Source: Cyclobacteriaceae bacterium (lineage in GTDB: Bacteria > Bacteroidota > Bacteroidia > Cytophagales > Cyclobacteriaceae). Taken from it: a DNA stretch of 64,000 nt. A program made the translations under genes and the position numbers. This document shows positions 34,301-43,290 of the stretch, piece by piece; position 1 is the first letter of the stretch; each line of letters begins with the position of its first letter. A model generated the notes under the pieces. The model searched no databases, was not told the DNA's origin, and was given only the letters and a program-made list of their open reading frames with translations. The stretch spans positions 165,093-229,092 of the forward strand of contig BPHC01000003.1 in NCBI GenBank assembly GCA_026003355.1, in the 5' to 3' direction.

Positions 34301-34873
34301 TCAGGGCTTGTTTTTAAAGGCATCGTACAGCCGTTGTGCTTCGGCCAGCGCCTGGTTAAGGTTTTCATTTATCAAAATTACGTCAAAGCGGTCGGCAAAC
34401 GACATTTCGAAGCGGGCCTTGAACAGCCTTTGCGAAAGGCTGGCATGGGTTTCGGTGCCCCGGTTTTTAAGCCGTTCTTCCAGTACCTGCATAGAGGGCA
34501 CTTTTACAAATACGGCCAGGGCTTTGTCGCCAAAGTATTTTTTCAGGTTTAATCCGCCTTTCACGTCCACATCAAATATTACATTTTTGCCTTCCTTCCA
34601 CAGGCGTTCCACTTCCGATTTAAGGGTACCGTAGTAGTTGCCTTCATACACTTCTTCCCATTCAATGAACTCATCGTTGTCTATTTTCTTTTTGAATTCT
34701 TCAGGGGTGAGGAAATAATAGTCCACACCATGCTGTTCGTTTCGACCGCGTTTATCGCGTGTGGAGGCTGAAATGGAGAATCCCAGGTCGGGGTTGTTTT
34801 TAAGCAGGTGCCTGACGATGGTTGTTTTGCCTGAGCCCGATGGCGCGGAAAAAATCAAAGCTTTTCCCGCCAT
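34301..34873 (-). CDS. gmk: guanylate kinase
   Basis: A 190-residue guanylate kinase: [16 protein letters not shown] (P-loop), [20 protein letters not shown] (GMP-binding, with the shorter form usual for Bacteroidota), and the lid [14 protein letters not shown]. It phosphorylates GMP. It starts 3 bases after the anti-sigma-like gene, so gmk and nadD are downstream in the sigma factor unit. Confidence 0.95.
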   Translation of the reverse strand: MAGKALIFSAPSGSGKTTIVRHLLKNNPDLGFSISASTRDKRGRNEQHGVDYYFLTPEEFKKKIDNDEFIEWEEVYEGNYYGTLKSEVERLWKEGKNVIFDVDVKGGLNLKKYFGDKALAVFVKVPSMQVLEERLKNRGTETHASLSQRLFKARFEMSFADRFDVILINENLNQALAEAQRLYDAFKNKP

Positions 34874-34876
34874 GCC

Positions 34877-35128
34877 TTACCGGATGGTTTGGATTTGCTG
34901 TTTTATTTTTTCAATCAACTCGGGCGGGGCGCCATGGCCGTTGCACCGGGTTTGGAGCAGAACACGAATGGCCATTTCCAACTCGTAGGCGTTGTAGCAT
35001 GGCAGGCATTGTTGCATGTGTTCCTGGAATTCGCGTTGTTCTTCGGGTGAGGCGTCACCGTCCAGAATTTTCTGAAGCATTTCGCGGCATCGCGGCTTAC
35101 CGGATAAATTTTCGGATGAACAGGACAT
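34877..35128 (-). CDS. zinc-binding anti-sigma factor-like protein
   Basis: 83 residues from the ATG at 35128 (MSCSSENLSGKPRCREMLQK); the track start is inside the sigma gene. The zinc anti-sigma motif H-x3-C-x2-C is His37, Cys41, Cys44 (EHMQQCLPC), with Cys14 as possible fourth ligand, after which comes a short helix. No membrane segment, so it is a soluble cytoplasmic anti-sigma protein. It starts 4 bases after the stop of the sigma factor it should bind. A redox- or zinc-sensing role is inferred. Confidence 0.8.
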   Translation of the reverse strand: MSCSSENLSGKPRCREMLQKILDGDASPEEQREFQEHMQQCLPCYNAYELEMAIRVLLQTRCNGHGAPPELIEKIKQQIQTIR

Positions 35129-35132
35129 AGGT

Positions 35133-35720
35133 TTAGGTGTTTTTATAACCCATTTTGCGGGCATAGTCGCTTAGCTTTTCTTTCAGCAGGTTTCGCGCCC
35201 TGTGCAGACGGCTGCGCACTGTGCCTATGGGTATGTCGAGTATCTTGGCCATTTCATCATACTTGAAGCCTTCCAGGTCGCACAAAATTATAACGGTTCT
35301 GAAATCCACATCCAGGGAGTTGAGCGCGTTCGAGATTTCATCGCCAATCATATCTTTAACAGCATCCACGCGAAGGTCGGGTGTTATCTGGCGATTTACA
35401 TCTTCCGAATTGTAGTAGCTTTCAACTTCCTGATAGTCGATCTTGGAAGGTTCCTTGCTCCGCTTCCGGTAATCGTTTATAAAACTGTTTTTTAAAATCC
35501 GAAACAGCCAGGCTTTGGCATTAGTTCCTTTTTCGAATGAATCTATAAACCGGTAGGCTTTCAGGTAGGTGTCCTGTACCAGGTCGTTCGCATCATCGGG
35601 GTCCAGCGTAAGCCGATAGGCAAAGTTGTGCATGGAGTTGATATGGGGCATAAATTCGTTGTGGAAGATTTGCAGTTTTTCTTCTTCCGTATAGTGCTTT
35701 TGAATGTTTTCGGCTTCCAT
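35133..35720 (-). CDS. ECF RNA polymerase sigma factor
   Basis: 195 residues from the ATG at 35720; the track start three codons earlier is TTG. Region 2 (ANDLVQDTYLKAYRFIDSF, AKAWLFRILKNSFINDYRK) and region 4 (LEGFKYDEMAKILDIPIGTV, RSRLHRARNLL) are both complete. It probably directs stress or envelope gene expression and is held by the zinc anti-sigma encoded next. A TACTTTTG element lies immediately before the ATG, so the transcript is nearly leaderless. Confidence 0.92.
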   Translation of the reverse strand: MEAENIQKHYTEEEKLQIFHNEFMPHINSMHNFAYRLTLDPDDANDLVQDTYLKAYRFIDSFEKGTNAKAWLFRILKNSFINDYRKRSKEPSKIDYQEVESYYNSEDVNRQITPDLRVDAVKDMIGDEISNALNSLDVDFRTVIILCDLEGFKYDEMAKILDIPIGTVRSRLHRARNLLKEKLSDYARKMGYKNT

Positions 35721-35726
35721 GCAGCC

Positions 35727-35734
35727 CAAAAGTA
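35727..35734 (-). promoter_or_regulatory. promoter -7 element of the sigma/anti-sigma/gmk unit
   Basis: The minus strand reads TACTTTTG, a full TAnnTTTG match 6 bases before the ATG, which predicts a transcript starting at or near the start codon. Confidence 0.5.
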
Positions 35735-35763
35735 GTAAGTAATTTAGATAAAATATAAATAAA

Positions 35764-35786
35764 CCATGCCGCGCAGTACGGCATGG
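35764..35786. terminator. probable terminator, active in both directions
   Basis: CCATGCCG and CGGCATGG pair over 8 bases around a 7-base loop. The plus strand continues CTTTTT, the minus strand TTTATTTATATTTT. It stands downstream of the vWA gene (minus strand) and upstream of the sigma factor promoter, so its main use is to end the vWA transcript. Confidence 0.7.
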
Positions 35787-35821
35787 CTTTTTACGTGCAA
35801 TAACCAGAAAGGGTTGGCTGG

Positions 35822-37669
35822 CTATTTGCGGACTGATAATCCCGAAAGGGTTCTGGTCATTTTAATGAATTCGCTGCGATAGCCTTCTTCGTCAGTTCCG
35901 CGCGCCCCTTCGGCAAGGGCAACCACATCCTGGAAGGTAAAGCGGCCAATGTATTCCGATTCGCGGAGCAGCATACCAAAGGCGGCTACGGCAGCTGCCC
36001 AGCGGAAGTTGTCGGAAGTTTTGTGAAGAGGTATTTCGCGGTCGGTAAGGGTGTGCACAAGCAACCGGCTGGTTTCCTCATTGGGCTTTTTGTAACGAAA
36101 TTTTACGGTCATCAGCTCATTGCTTTGGGTAGTGCGTGGGTTTACCTTAATGTTCTGGTACTTCAGTTCATCCACAGGCTGGAAAAACTCGCTGTCGGTG
36201 CCGGCAGGGATAATTTCATACAGGGCTGTTACGGTATGACCCGAGCCCAGGTCGCCTGCATCTTTGCGGTCGTTGTTAAAGTCTTCGTTTTTAAGCAGGC
36301 GGTTTTCATAGCCTATGAGGCGATAGGCAGCAACTTTTGCAGGATTGAATTCTACCTGAAGCTTTACATCTTTGGCAATGGTAAACAGCGTTCCGCCAAA
36401 TTCATTTACCAGCACTTTCCGTGCTTCCGAAATATTGTCGATGTAGGCGTAATTGCCATTGCCCTTGTTGGCCAGAATTTCCATTTTGGAATCTTTATAG
36501 TTGCCCATGCCAAAGCCCAGCACGGTAAGGAAAACTCCGCTTTGGCGTTCGTTTTCAATGAGCCGTTCCATAGCTGCATTGCTCGATTCGCCTACATTAA
36601 AGTCTCCGTCTGTAGCCAGAATAACGCGGTTATTGCCGTTTGGATTAAAATACCTTTTGGCGGTGGCGTAGGCCAGCCGCAAACCCTGACCTCCGGCTGT
36701 TGAACCACCGGCTTCCAGTTGGTCGAGGGCTTTTCTTATTTTTTCCTTTTCATTACCGGGCGTGGGTTCCAGTACCAGTCCGGCAGCACCGGCATACACC
36801 ACCATGGCAACGCGGTCATGCGGCCTGAGTTCGTTGATTAACAGGTGGAGCGATGCTTTTACCAGTGGCAGTTTATTGGGTTCGTTCATAGACCCAGAAA
36901 CATCAATCAAAAACACCAGGTTAGAGGGTGGCAGATTTTCTGTTGGCAGCTTAACACCCTGCAGGCCAATGTGCACCAGTTTATGTTTGGGGTTCCAGGG
37001 GGCTTCCGAAACTTCGGTTGTGATCGAAAACGGATGCCCGTCTGCAGGCTGCGGGTACTGATACACGAAGTAATTAACGAGCTCTTCAATACGCACGGCA
37101 TCTTTGGGCGGCAGTTGGCCGTAGTTTAGAAATCTGCGCACGTTGCTGTAAGAGGCTGCGTCTACATCAATCGAAAAAGTAGAAAGCGGATTGCGCAATG
37201 CATCGTGAAATATGTTTTCGGTTATGCCGTCATATTCTTCGGTATTCCATTGCGTTTCGTATTCATAATCAGCAAACGAAAGTGCGGGTTCTGACATCAT
37301 GAATTCGGTGTTTGCTGCACCCCTCGGCCGGGTGGTAATCTTCTGCCGCTCGGTATCCTGACGCGCAACAACATGGCGCTCCATAGCCACATCTATGCGG
37401 TTGCCGGTGCCCGTTTTTATTTCACGGGTTTTCAGGCCGGTATACGAAAACACCAATACCCCGCCGGCATCGGGTATGGATATGGAGTACCAACCACTGT
37501 GGTTGGTAACGGTTATGGTACGGGTGCCTTTAAGCTGCACCTGTACGCCGGGTATAGCTGTTCCGTCATCGGCCAGGGTTACGATTCCGGTAATGGTGCG
37601 TTGCCCCTGGCGGTTAAAAGCAAGGCTTACCAGAGCCAGCGCCGAAAGTAAAATGATTTTTGTTTTCAT
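35822..37669 (-). CDS. von Willebrand A domain protein (YfbK-type) with CarboxypepD_reg domain
   Basis: A 615-residue exported protein: signal peptide (1-20), CarboxypepD_reg domain (about 25-95), the YfbK N-terminal region (FSIDVDAASYSNVRRFLNYG near 165), a vWA domain from about 250 with the metal site DVSGSMNEPN, and a C-terminal DUF3520 part (FRYKKPNEETSRL near 525). YfbK relatives are periplasmic or outer-membrane proteins of unknown role. The link to an inner-membrane protein is not visible; an ECF sigma factor stands on each side. Confidence 0.88.
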   Translation of the reverse strand: MKTKIILLSALALVSLAFNRQGQRTITGIVTLADDGTAIPGVQVQLKGTRTITVTNHSGWYSISIPDAGGVLVFSYTGLKTREIKTGTGNRIDVAMERHVVARQDTERQKITTRPRGAANTEFMMSEPALSFADYEYETQWNTEEYDGITENIFHDALRNPLSTFSIDVDAASYSNVRRFLNYGQLPPKDAVRIEELVNYFVYQYPQPADGHPFSITTEVSEAPWNPKHKLVHIGLQGVKLPTENLPPSNLVFLIDVSGSMNEPNKLPLVKASLHLLINELRPHDRVAMVVYAGAAGLVLEPTPGNEKEKIRKALDQLEAGGSTAGGQGLRLAYATAKRYFNPNGNNRVILATDGDFNVGESSNAAMERLIENERQSGVFLTVLGFGMGNYKDSKMEILANKGNGNYAYIDNISEARKVLVNEFGGTLFTIAKDVKLQVEFNPAKVAAYRLIGYENRLLKNEDFNNDRKDAGDLGSGHTVTALYEIIPAGTDSEFFQPVDELKYQNIKVNPRTTQSNELMTVKFRYKKPNEETSRLLVHTLTDREIPLHKTSDNFRWAAAVAAFGMLLRESEYIGRFTFQDVVALAEGARGTDEEGYRSEFIKMTRTLSGLSVRK

Positions 37670-37753
37670 GGCATTGCGTGTTTAGTTTACCCCATAGATG
37701 CGCGCCCCTGCTTTATTCCATATCGCGACTTAAAAAAAATCGTACCTTCCTGT

Positions 37754-38317
37754 ATGCAAAGGCAGTTATCCGGAGCTGACGAGGAGCTTGTAGCCGCCTA
37801 CCGGCAAACAGGCGATATGGAGTGGATTGGCCTGCTGTTCGGCCGTTACTCGGCTCTGGTACTGGGCGTATGCCTGAAATACTTAAAAAACCGAGAGGAA
37901 GCGCGCGATGCCACTATGCAACTGTTTGAGAAATTGCCCGGCCTGTTGTTGCGCCATGAGATAAGCTATTTTAAAGGCTGGCTGCATGCTACCGTGCGTA
38001 ACCACTGCCTTATGATTTTGCGAAGCAAAAAGAACGAACCTCTTTCGCCATTGCCGGATTTCTTTATGGAAACAGCAGTTGCCACGCATCTTGATGAAGA
38101 ATTTCCGGAAGAAGATCTTATCGCGCTGGAAAGATGCCTTACCAAACTTAACCGCGAGCAACAGCAATGTGTGCGCCTGTTTTATCTGGAAAAAAAATGC
38201 TATGCCGAAGTGGCAGCGCTTACCGGCTATACCCTCAAGGCGGTAAAGAGCCATATTCAAAACGGAAAACGAAATTTGAAAATATGTATGAAGCAACATG
38301 CGCGATTACAGCGATGA
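37754..38317 (+). CDS. ECF RNA polymerase sigma factor
   Basis: A 187-residue sigma-70-like protein, distant from the one at 35133. Region 2 is at about 20-90 (LFGRYSALVLGVCLKYLKN, KGWLHATVRNHCLMIL) and region 4 at about 130-180 (RLFYLEKKCYAEVAALTGYT, LKAVKSHIQNGKRNLK). The stop overlaps by 20 bases the start of a membrane protein with an anti-sigma-like N-terminus, probably its regulator. Confidence 0.88.
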   Translation: MQRQLSGADEELVAAYRQTGDMEWIGLLFGRYSALVLGVCLKYLKNREEARDATMQLFEKLPGLLLRHEISYFKGWLHATVRNHCLMILRSKKNEPLSPLPDFFMETAVATHLDEEFPEEDLIALERCLTKLNREQQQCVRLFYLEKKCYAEVAALTGYTLKAVKSHIQNGKRNLKICMKQHARLQR

Positions 38318-39251
38318 TATTAAACGATACCTGAGCGGGGAGATGTCACCTGCCGAACGCCACGCTTTGGAGCGGGAGGCGCTGAACGACCCCTTTCTGG
38401 CCGAGGCCCTGGAGGGTGCCGAGGCGCTTCCGGCCGGGCAGTTTGCTGCTGATCTTAGAAAGATTAACCGGCACATCACAGCAAAACGCAGGTGGAAGCC
38501 CATTCGTGCAGCGGCCGTTATTGTGGCTTTGGCGCTGGCAGCTTTTGGCCTTATAACCCTGTGGCCGGAGCTGAACGATAAGCCTGCTCCGCTTGCCTTG
38601 GAACAACCACCCGTAGTACAGGCACCTGCACCCGACCCGGCCATAGAAAGGGAAAAAGAACCTTCGGCCGTTTCAGACCGGCAAAAGGTAACCGAACATG
38701 TAACGGGACGGAGTAAAACCCTATCCGTGACCGATGAGGCACTTGCTTTGCAGGAAAAAGCCAAGAAAGACCCAGCTCTGCCTGCCGGAGAGGCCAAAAC
38801 GGAGCAACCGCTTGCCTTTACCGAAAAACAGGCCGAAGAGCCGCCGGCTGTAGCCATGTTGCGCGAAGAGGCAGAGGCAGTAACAAGCCAATCCGCAGCA
38901 GCCGAACCGGAAACTGCAAAAGCGCGTAAAGCAATGCCATCGGCAGCCCATCATCAGCCGGCAGTGCCCGATGGAGGCATGGAAGCCTTTAACCGTTATT
39001 TAAGGCAGTCGCAGCGGTATCCGCAGGAGGCAGTTGAAAAGAAAATCGAAGGGCTGGTTGTGGTGCAGTTTGTGGTGGAAGCAGATGGTGCCGTTGGGCA
39101 GATAAAGGTGATACACGGCATAGGTGGCGGCTGCGATGAAGAGCTGATACGCCTGATACGGGAAGGCCCGCGCTGGATACCGGCCCATCAGGACGGGAAA
39201 AATGTGCCCGATACCGTGCAGGTACAGCTCAGGTTTTCGCTCAGGCAGTAA
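38298..39251 (+). CDS. anti-sigma-like membrane protein with TonB C-terminal domain
   Basis: A 317-residue protein. Residues 1-50 (DDIKRYLSGEMSPAERHALE, LNDPFLAEALEG) resemble the cytoplasmic part of anti-sigma factors; one membrane segment follows at about 73-92 (VIVALALAAFGLITLW). The periplasmic part has a proline/alanine/glutamate-rich linker (about 95-235), then a TonB C-terminal domain (GLVVVQFVVEADGAVGQIKV, near 250-315). It overlaps the sigma factor gene by 20 bases. The arrangement couples a sigma factor regulator to a TonB-type domain in one chain. Confidence 0.8.
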   Translation: MRDYSDDIKRYLSGEMSPAERHALEREALNDPFLAEALEGAEALPAGQFAADLRKINRHITAKRRWKPIRAAAVIVALALAAFGLITLWPELNDKPAPLALEQPPVVQAPAPDPAIEREKEPSAVSDRQKVTEHVTGRSKTLSVTDEALALQEKAKKDPALPAGEAKTEQPLAFTEKQAEEPPAVAMLREEAEAVTSQSAAAEPETAKARKAMPSAAHHQPAVPDGGMEAFNRYLRQSQRYPQEAVEKKIEGLVVVQFVVEADGAVGQIKVIHGIGGGCDEELIRLIREGPRWIPAHQDGKNVPDTVQVQLRFSLRQ

Positions 39252-39289
39252 AGCAGGGCAGATGTTGCCGGCCCGAAACTGATACCGGA

Positions 39290-40033
39290 TTAAACTACCT
39301 TTTTGCGGATAACGCGGGCGTAGGTGCGGCTTACCGGAAAACTCTTTCCGTTCGACATTCTTACCATCATTCCTCCGTTAAAGTGGCGCTCAATTTCCCT
39401 GAGATAGTTAATGTTGATGATGGTACTGCGGTGCACGCGGATAAAAATTTCCGGATTGAGAATTTCTTCCAGCTTACCGATGCCGGATGAACTCACAAAC
39501 TGGTCGGATTTGGTGGTAAGGATGGTATAATCGCCCGAGGCTTCCAGGAACATGATTTCATCTACGGGCAGGTTGATGAGCTTTTCGGATTTTTGCACAA
39601 AAATATGCGAGTCGAACGCGGTTTTGTTTTCGGTTTTCAGCGACCGAAGCAGCTCACCCACGGGGTTTTGTTCCAGCGTAATCCGTTCCACTGCCCGTTT
39701 AACAGCCAGGTTGAACCGTTCCTGGTCGATGGGTTTAAGCAGGTAGTCAACCGCATTTTTTTCAAAAGCCTGTATGGCGTATTGATCGTAGGCGGTGGTA
39801 AAAATCACGTGCGGATCGTGCGTTATTTCTTCCAGCACATCAAAGCCCGTCATGCCGGGCATTTGTACATCCAGAAAAATAAGGTCGGGTTTGTCGGTAT
39901 CAATTCGTTCAACGGCTTCGCGGCCGCGTTCGGCTTCGCCAACAATGGTTAATCCGGCAATCTGGCCGATGTACTCGCGCAGCAGCTGGCGGGCCAGTTC
40001 TTCATCGTCAATAATCAGGCACTTTACATCCAT
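39290..40033 (-). CDS. LytTR-family response regulator
   Basis: A 247-residue regulator: receiver domain with IIDDEELARQLL at the start and phosphorylation site Asp55 in LIFLDVQMPG, then a LytTR DNA-binding domain (about 145-245, IMFLEASGDYTILTT, FIRVHRSTIININYLREIE). It lies 11 bases after the histidine kinase gene, forming a two-component system. Targets are unknown. Confidence 0.93.
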   Translation of the reverse strand: MDVKCLIIDDEELARQLLREYIGQIAGLTIVGEAERGREAVERIDTDKPDLIFLDVQMPGMTGFDVLEEITHDPHVIFTTAYDQYAIQAFEKNAVDYLLKPIDQERFNLAVKRAVERITLEQNPVGELLRSLKTENKTAFDSHIFVQKSEKLINLPVDEIMFLEASGDYTILTTKSDQFVSSSGIGKLEEILNPEIFIRVHRSTIININYLREIERHFNGGMMVRMSNGKSFPVSRTYARVIRKKVV

Positions 40034-40044
40034 AGGTTTGAATT

Positions 40045-41163
40045 TTAAACGGCTTCTTTATGCAATTCCGGTTCACTGGGTGTTTGTAGTTCCTCCTCGC
40101 CAAGGGGTATGAAAAAGCTAACGGAGTAGCCCCACTCATTGGCCTGTATGCGCAAACCTGCATCAGGTCCATAGGCATTGCGCAGGCGGCTGTCGGTATT
40201 TTTCAGCCCCACACCGCTTGAGGGGGCATCCATAACCTTCATGGCATTTATTCCCAGGCCGTCATCCTTCACTTCAAAAAATATCATTTTGCTCAAACGT
40301 TTAACGGTAAGCACAATGGTACCCCCTTCTTCTTTTGGGGCAATGCCATATTTTACCGCATTTTCTACCAGGGGTTGCAGAATCATGGGCGGTACTTTTA
40401 CGCCCAGACAGGTAAAGTCAACCTGCTTGATGAATTTTAACCGGTTGCCAAAGCGAACCTGCTGAATTTTTATATAGTTGTCAATAAAATCCAGTTCGTG
40501 GATGAGCTTCACAGGATGGTCGCTGTGGGCATCGAGGGCATAACGGAAAATATCCGAAAGTTGTGTAATAACCTTCCGGGCACTTTCCTTGTTTGAACTA
40601 ATCAGGGTATTAATGGAGTTAAGCGTGTTGAACAAAAAGTGCGGATTTATCTGCGACTTGAGCAGGGCCAGTTGCATTTCGCGGTTTTTAAGTGCCAGCT
40701 CGGCTTTTTCCTGTTCGCGTTTCTGTGTGCGCTCAAAATACCGGATAATGTAAAATACCGCAGCGGTAATGAGGTACTGGTTTTGAAACTGCAATCCTTC
40801 CCAGCGCAGCAATCCGGCCATGTGGTCTTTCCACTGGTCGAAATACACAAACCCTTCTACATAGTCTTCGAAGTAATAACTCAGCGAACCCATAATCAGG
40901 AAAAACACCACGGCACCGGCAACGTGCCCGGCAACCTGAATGTACAGGTTGAACCTGAACAGCCAGTTGCTGTACCAAAGTATGGCAGCTATAAGCAGGC
41001 AAAGGGCCTCGAAGAGGTACAGGGTATTCCAGAAAACAAAGGTAAAGGGGCGTTCGAGCTGATATTCCAGAACGGCACTTATGGCATAATTAATAAAATA
41101 CCACAGGCACAGGTACAGGTAGGCCTGCTTCCAGATGCGCGGTATTTTGTCAAAACTGAACAA
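40045..41163 (-). CDS. LytS/YehU-type sensor histidine kinase
   Basis: A 372-residue membrane kinase. Four hydrophobic segments in the first 140 residues (LYLCLWYFINYAIS to LITAAVFYIIRYF), a short coiled helix, then the His_kinase domain with the phosphohistidine in SQINPHFLFNTLNSIN and an ATPase part (LVENAVKYGI, KDDGLGI). No periplasmic sensor domain, so it probably senses the membrane. Forms a pair with the LytTR regulator. A 142-base gap separates it from the divergent gene at 41306; I see no clear LytTR box in that gap. Confidence 0.92.
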   Translation of the reverse strand: MFSFDKIPRIWKQAYLYLCLWYFINYAISAVLEYQLERPFTFVFWNTLYLFEALCLLIAAILWYSNWLFRFNLYIQVAGHVAGAVVFFLIMGSLSYYFEDYVEGFVYFDQWKDHMAGLLRWEGLQFQNQYLITAAVFYIIRYFERTQKREQEKAELALKNREMQLALLKSQINPHFLFNTLNSINTLISSNKESARKVITQLSDIFRYALDAHSDHPVKLIHELDFIDNYIKIQQVRFGNRLKFIKQVDFTCLGVKVPPMILQPLVENAVKYGIAPKEEGGTIVLTVKRLSKMIFFEVKDDGLGINAMKVMDAPSSGVGLKNTDSRLRNAYGPDAGLRIQANEWGYSVSFFIPLGEEELQTPSEPELHKEAV

Positions 41164-41305
41164 AGCCGTTAAAATTCCGGATTAAAGTTACACAGAAGAA
41201 CATCAAGACGGCTAACCGAGTGGTTTACCCGATAAAACGGGCAAATTGGCGGATAATCTTACTTGCGGTTTGAAACCCACACCCTAATGCGCAATTTAGC
41301 GGTTA

Positions 41306-42517
41306 ATGAAGCACATTATTTTTTTGGCATGCGCTTTTGTTTTATGGCAGGCCGTATGCGCGCAGCATTTTACGGTATCGGGCAGGGTAACCGATGTTGC
41401 TTCGGGCGAGGCGCTGCCTTTTGCCACCGTTGCCATTAAGGGCAAAGCCATAAGTACCATTACCAACCTGAACGGGGAATTTGACTTTCACATTCCGGCT
41501 GAGTTTCGCAACGAAATACTCACCATCAGCATGATGGGATATGTTAGTTACGAGATGCCTGTATGGGCCGTTGAAGGCCCGTTAAACGTACAACTGCAGT
41601 CGTACCCCACGGTACTGAACGAAGTGGTGGTAAGCGAATCGCTTGCCGGTGGCGACATTTTGCGCATTGCACTGGCCCGTATTGAACAGAATTATCCCAT
41701 GCGTCCGTTTTTGCTGGAGGGCTTTTACCGCGATGTAAAAAAGGTGGCAGGCACCTATATTTCTTTACTGGAAGCTGCTGTTAAAATTTATGATGAAGAT
41801 TATGCCGCGCCCCGCAATAAGTTTAAACTGCGCGAAAGGGTGCGTCTTATTGAGGTTCGTAAAAGCCTGGGTTATGAAAGCCGGTTCACCGGTTATTTCG
41901 ATCAGGATAACCTGCTGGAAGACCTGCTTCTGCACAACAACATCAGGTACCGGCAGATAGAAGCCACCGAGGCCCTGTTTGCATCTATGAAGCGCGAACC
42001 CGACTCGTACTACAATGGCCATGAGGTTTACGTGGTTTCGCATACCGAGCAGTACCTGCTTCGTATTTATGTTGAAAAAAAAAGCTATGCCATTTTACAC
42101 CTTACCTATGAAACGGGGTCATCAAACGAAACAGTAGGAAAGAGAGGTAAACTCGTAAGCCGTTTTGCCGGATTGAAAAAAGATATTGCGTTTCGTGAGG
42201 TGGATGGAAAAATGTATCTGAGCTACATTACCATGGCTTCGCGTGTTAACTGGTACGATCGCGGTACCGACTCGCTGCGTTTTGAAACCGAGCTTTTTCA
42301 GCAATTGCTAATTAATAAAATTCATCCGAATACTTCTGAGCGCATTGCCACCACCGAAAAAATGCGAAACTACGGTTTGCAGTATCAGGACAGGCCCTAT
42401 AACCGGGTGTTTTGGGAAAACTACAACATTATAAAAGATACACCGCTCGATAAAAAGATAGTGGAAGACCTGGAGCGGTACGCTCCGCTGCACCGGCAGT
42501 TCGAGGGCAGGCAGTAG
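41306..42517 (+). CDS. exported CarboxypepD_reg-like protein
   Basis: A 403-residue protein with signal peptide (IIFLACAFVLWQAVCAQ) and a CarboxypepD_reg domain (about 22-105, SGRVTDVASGEALPFATVAI). The remaining 290 residues (LSESLAGGDILRIALARIEQ-like start: SLAGGDILRIALARI, then FLLEGFYRDVKK) form a domain seen in Bacteroidota surface proteins without known function. No TonB-dependent barrel. Encoded divergently from the two-component system. Confidence 0.8.
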   Translation: MKHIIFLACAFVLWQAVCAQHFTVSGRVTDVASGEALPFATVAIKGKAISTITNLNGEFDFHIPAEFRNEILTISMMGYVSYEMPVWAVEGPLNVQLQSYPTVLNEVVVSESLAGGDILRIALARIEQNYPMRPFLLEGFYRDVKKVAGTYISLLEAAVKIYDEDYAAPRNKFKLRERVRLIEVRKSLGYESRFTGYFDQDNLLEDLLLHNNIRYRQIEATEALFASMKREPDSYYNGHEVYVVSHTEQYLLRIYVEKKSYAILHLTYETGSSNETVGKRGKLVSRFAGLKKDIAFREVDGKMYLSYITMASRVNWYDRGTDSLRFETELFQQLLINKIHPNTSERIATTEKMRNYGLQYQDRPYNRVFWENYNIIKDTPLDKKIVEDLERYAPLHRQFEGRQ

Positions 42518-42522
42518 GCTGA

Positions 42523-43290
42523 TTATTTTCCCTTTAAGGCCAGTTGCTCATTCCATTCATATACCTTGGTGGCCATGCCGGTTAGCGCATTGGGGTCTTT
42601 TTCCAGGGCGTTGCCCACCACAATCAGGTCGGCTCCTGCTTCCAGGGCCTGCCGGGCTTTAAGCGGGGTGTTAATGCCACCGCCTACAATAAGGGGCACG
42701 GAAACGGCTTTTCGCACAGCGCTAATCATGCGGCCACTTATTTCGGTTTCCGCACCACTGCCGGCATCCAGGTACATAAGGCGCAGACCGAGCATTTCAC
42801 CGGCCATGGCCGTACAGGCCGCCAGCGAATATTTGTCGTCCGGAATGGGGGTAGTGTTGCTTACATAGGCCACCGATGTAATGCGGCCGGAACCAATAAG
42901 CAAATAACCGGTGGGCAGCACTTCGAGCGAAGTATTGCGAATAATGGGTGCGGCCACTACATGCTGTCCGATAAGCAACTCGGGGTTACGTCCGGAAATA
43001 AGCGAAAGAAACAGAATGGCATCGGCCTGCGGATCAATCTGAATGGCATTGCCGGGAAACAACACCACGGGTATGTTGGATCGGCTGCGCAACTGCCGTA
43101 TTACATCGCTGAGGTTAACGGTAGTTATCAGGCTGCCGCCTACAAAAAAGTAGTCCACGCAGTTTTCAACCGCCAGGTCGGCAAGCTGGTGTAATTGCGC
43201 AGCATCGTGTACTTTGTCGGGGTCAATCAGTACGGCAATGCCCTTTTTGCCGGTGGCGCGCAGTTCAAGCAGTTGTTTAAGGATGCTCAT
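42523..43290 (-). CDS. geranylgeranylglyceryl phosphate synthase
   Basis: A 255-residue TIM barrel of the GGGPS/PcrB family, group II form. IAVLIDPDKVHD at the start, YFFVGGSLIT near 48, YLDAGSGAETEISGRM near 172 and IVGGGINTPLKARQALEAGA near 203 are the substrate sites for glycerol-1-phosphate and polyprenyl diphosphate. It makes the first ether bond of archaeal-type lipids. The UbiA-family gene at 20354 could add the second chain. Its start overlaps the upstream gene by 14 bases. Confidence 0.9.
   Translation of the reverse strand: MSILKQLLELRATGKKGIAVLIDPDKVHDAAQLHQLADLAVENCVDYFFVGGSLITTVNLSDVIRQLRSRSNIPVVLFPGNAIQIDPQADAILFLSLISGRNPELLIGQHVVAAPIIRNTSLEVLPTGYLLIGSGRITSVAYVSNTTPIPDDKYSLAACTAMAGEMLGLRLMYLDAGSGAETEISGRMISAVRKAVSVPLIVGGGINTPLKARQALEAGADLIVVGNALEKDPNALTGMATKVYEWNEQLALKGK

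Noticed and set aside
38306-38857. 183-residue minus-strand ORF antisense to the anti-sigma/TonB gene
   Set aside because: Ser/Ala/Arg-rich shadow of the GC-rich linker coding strand; no domain or signal.
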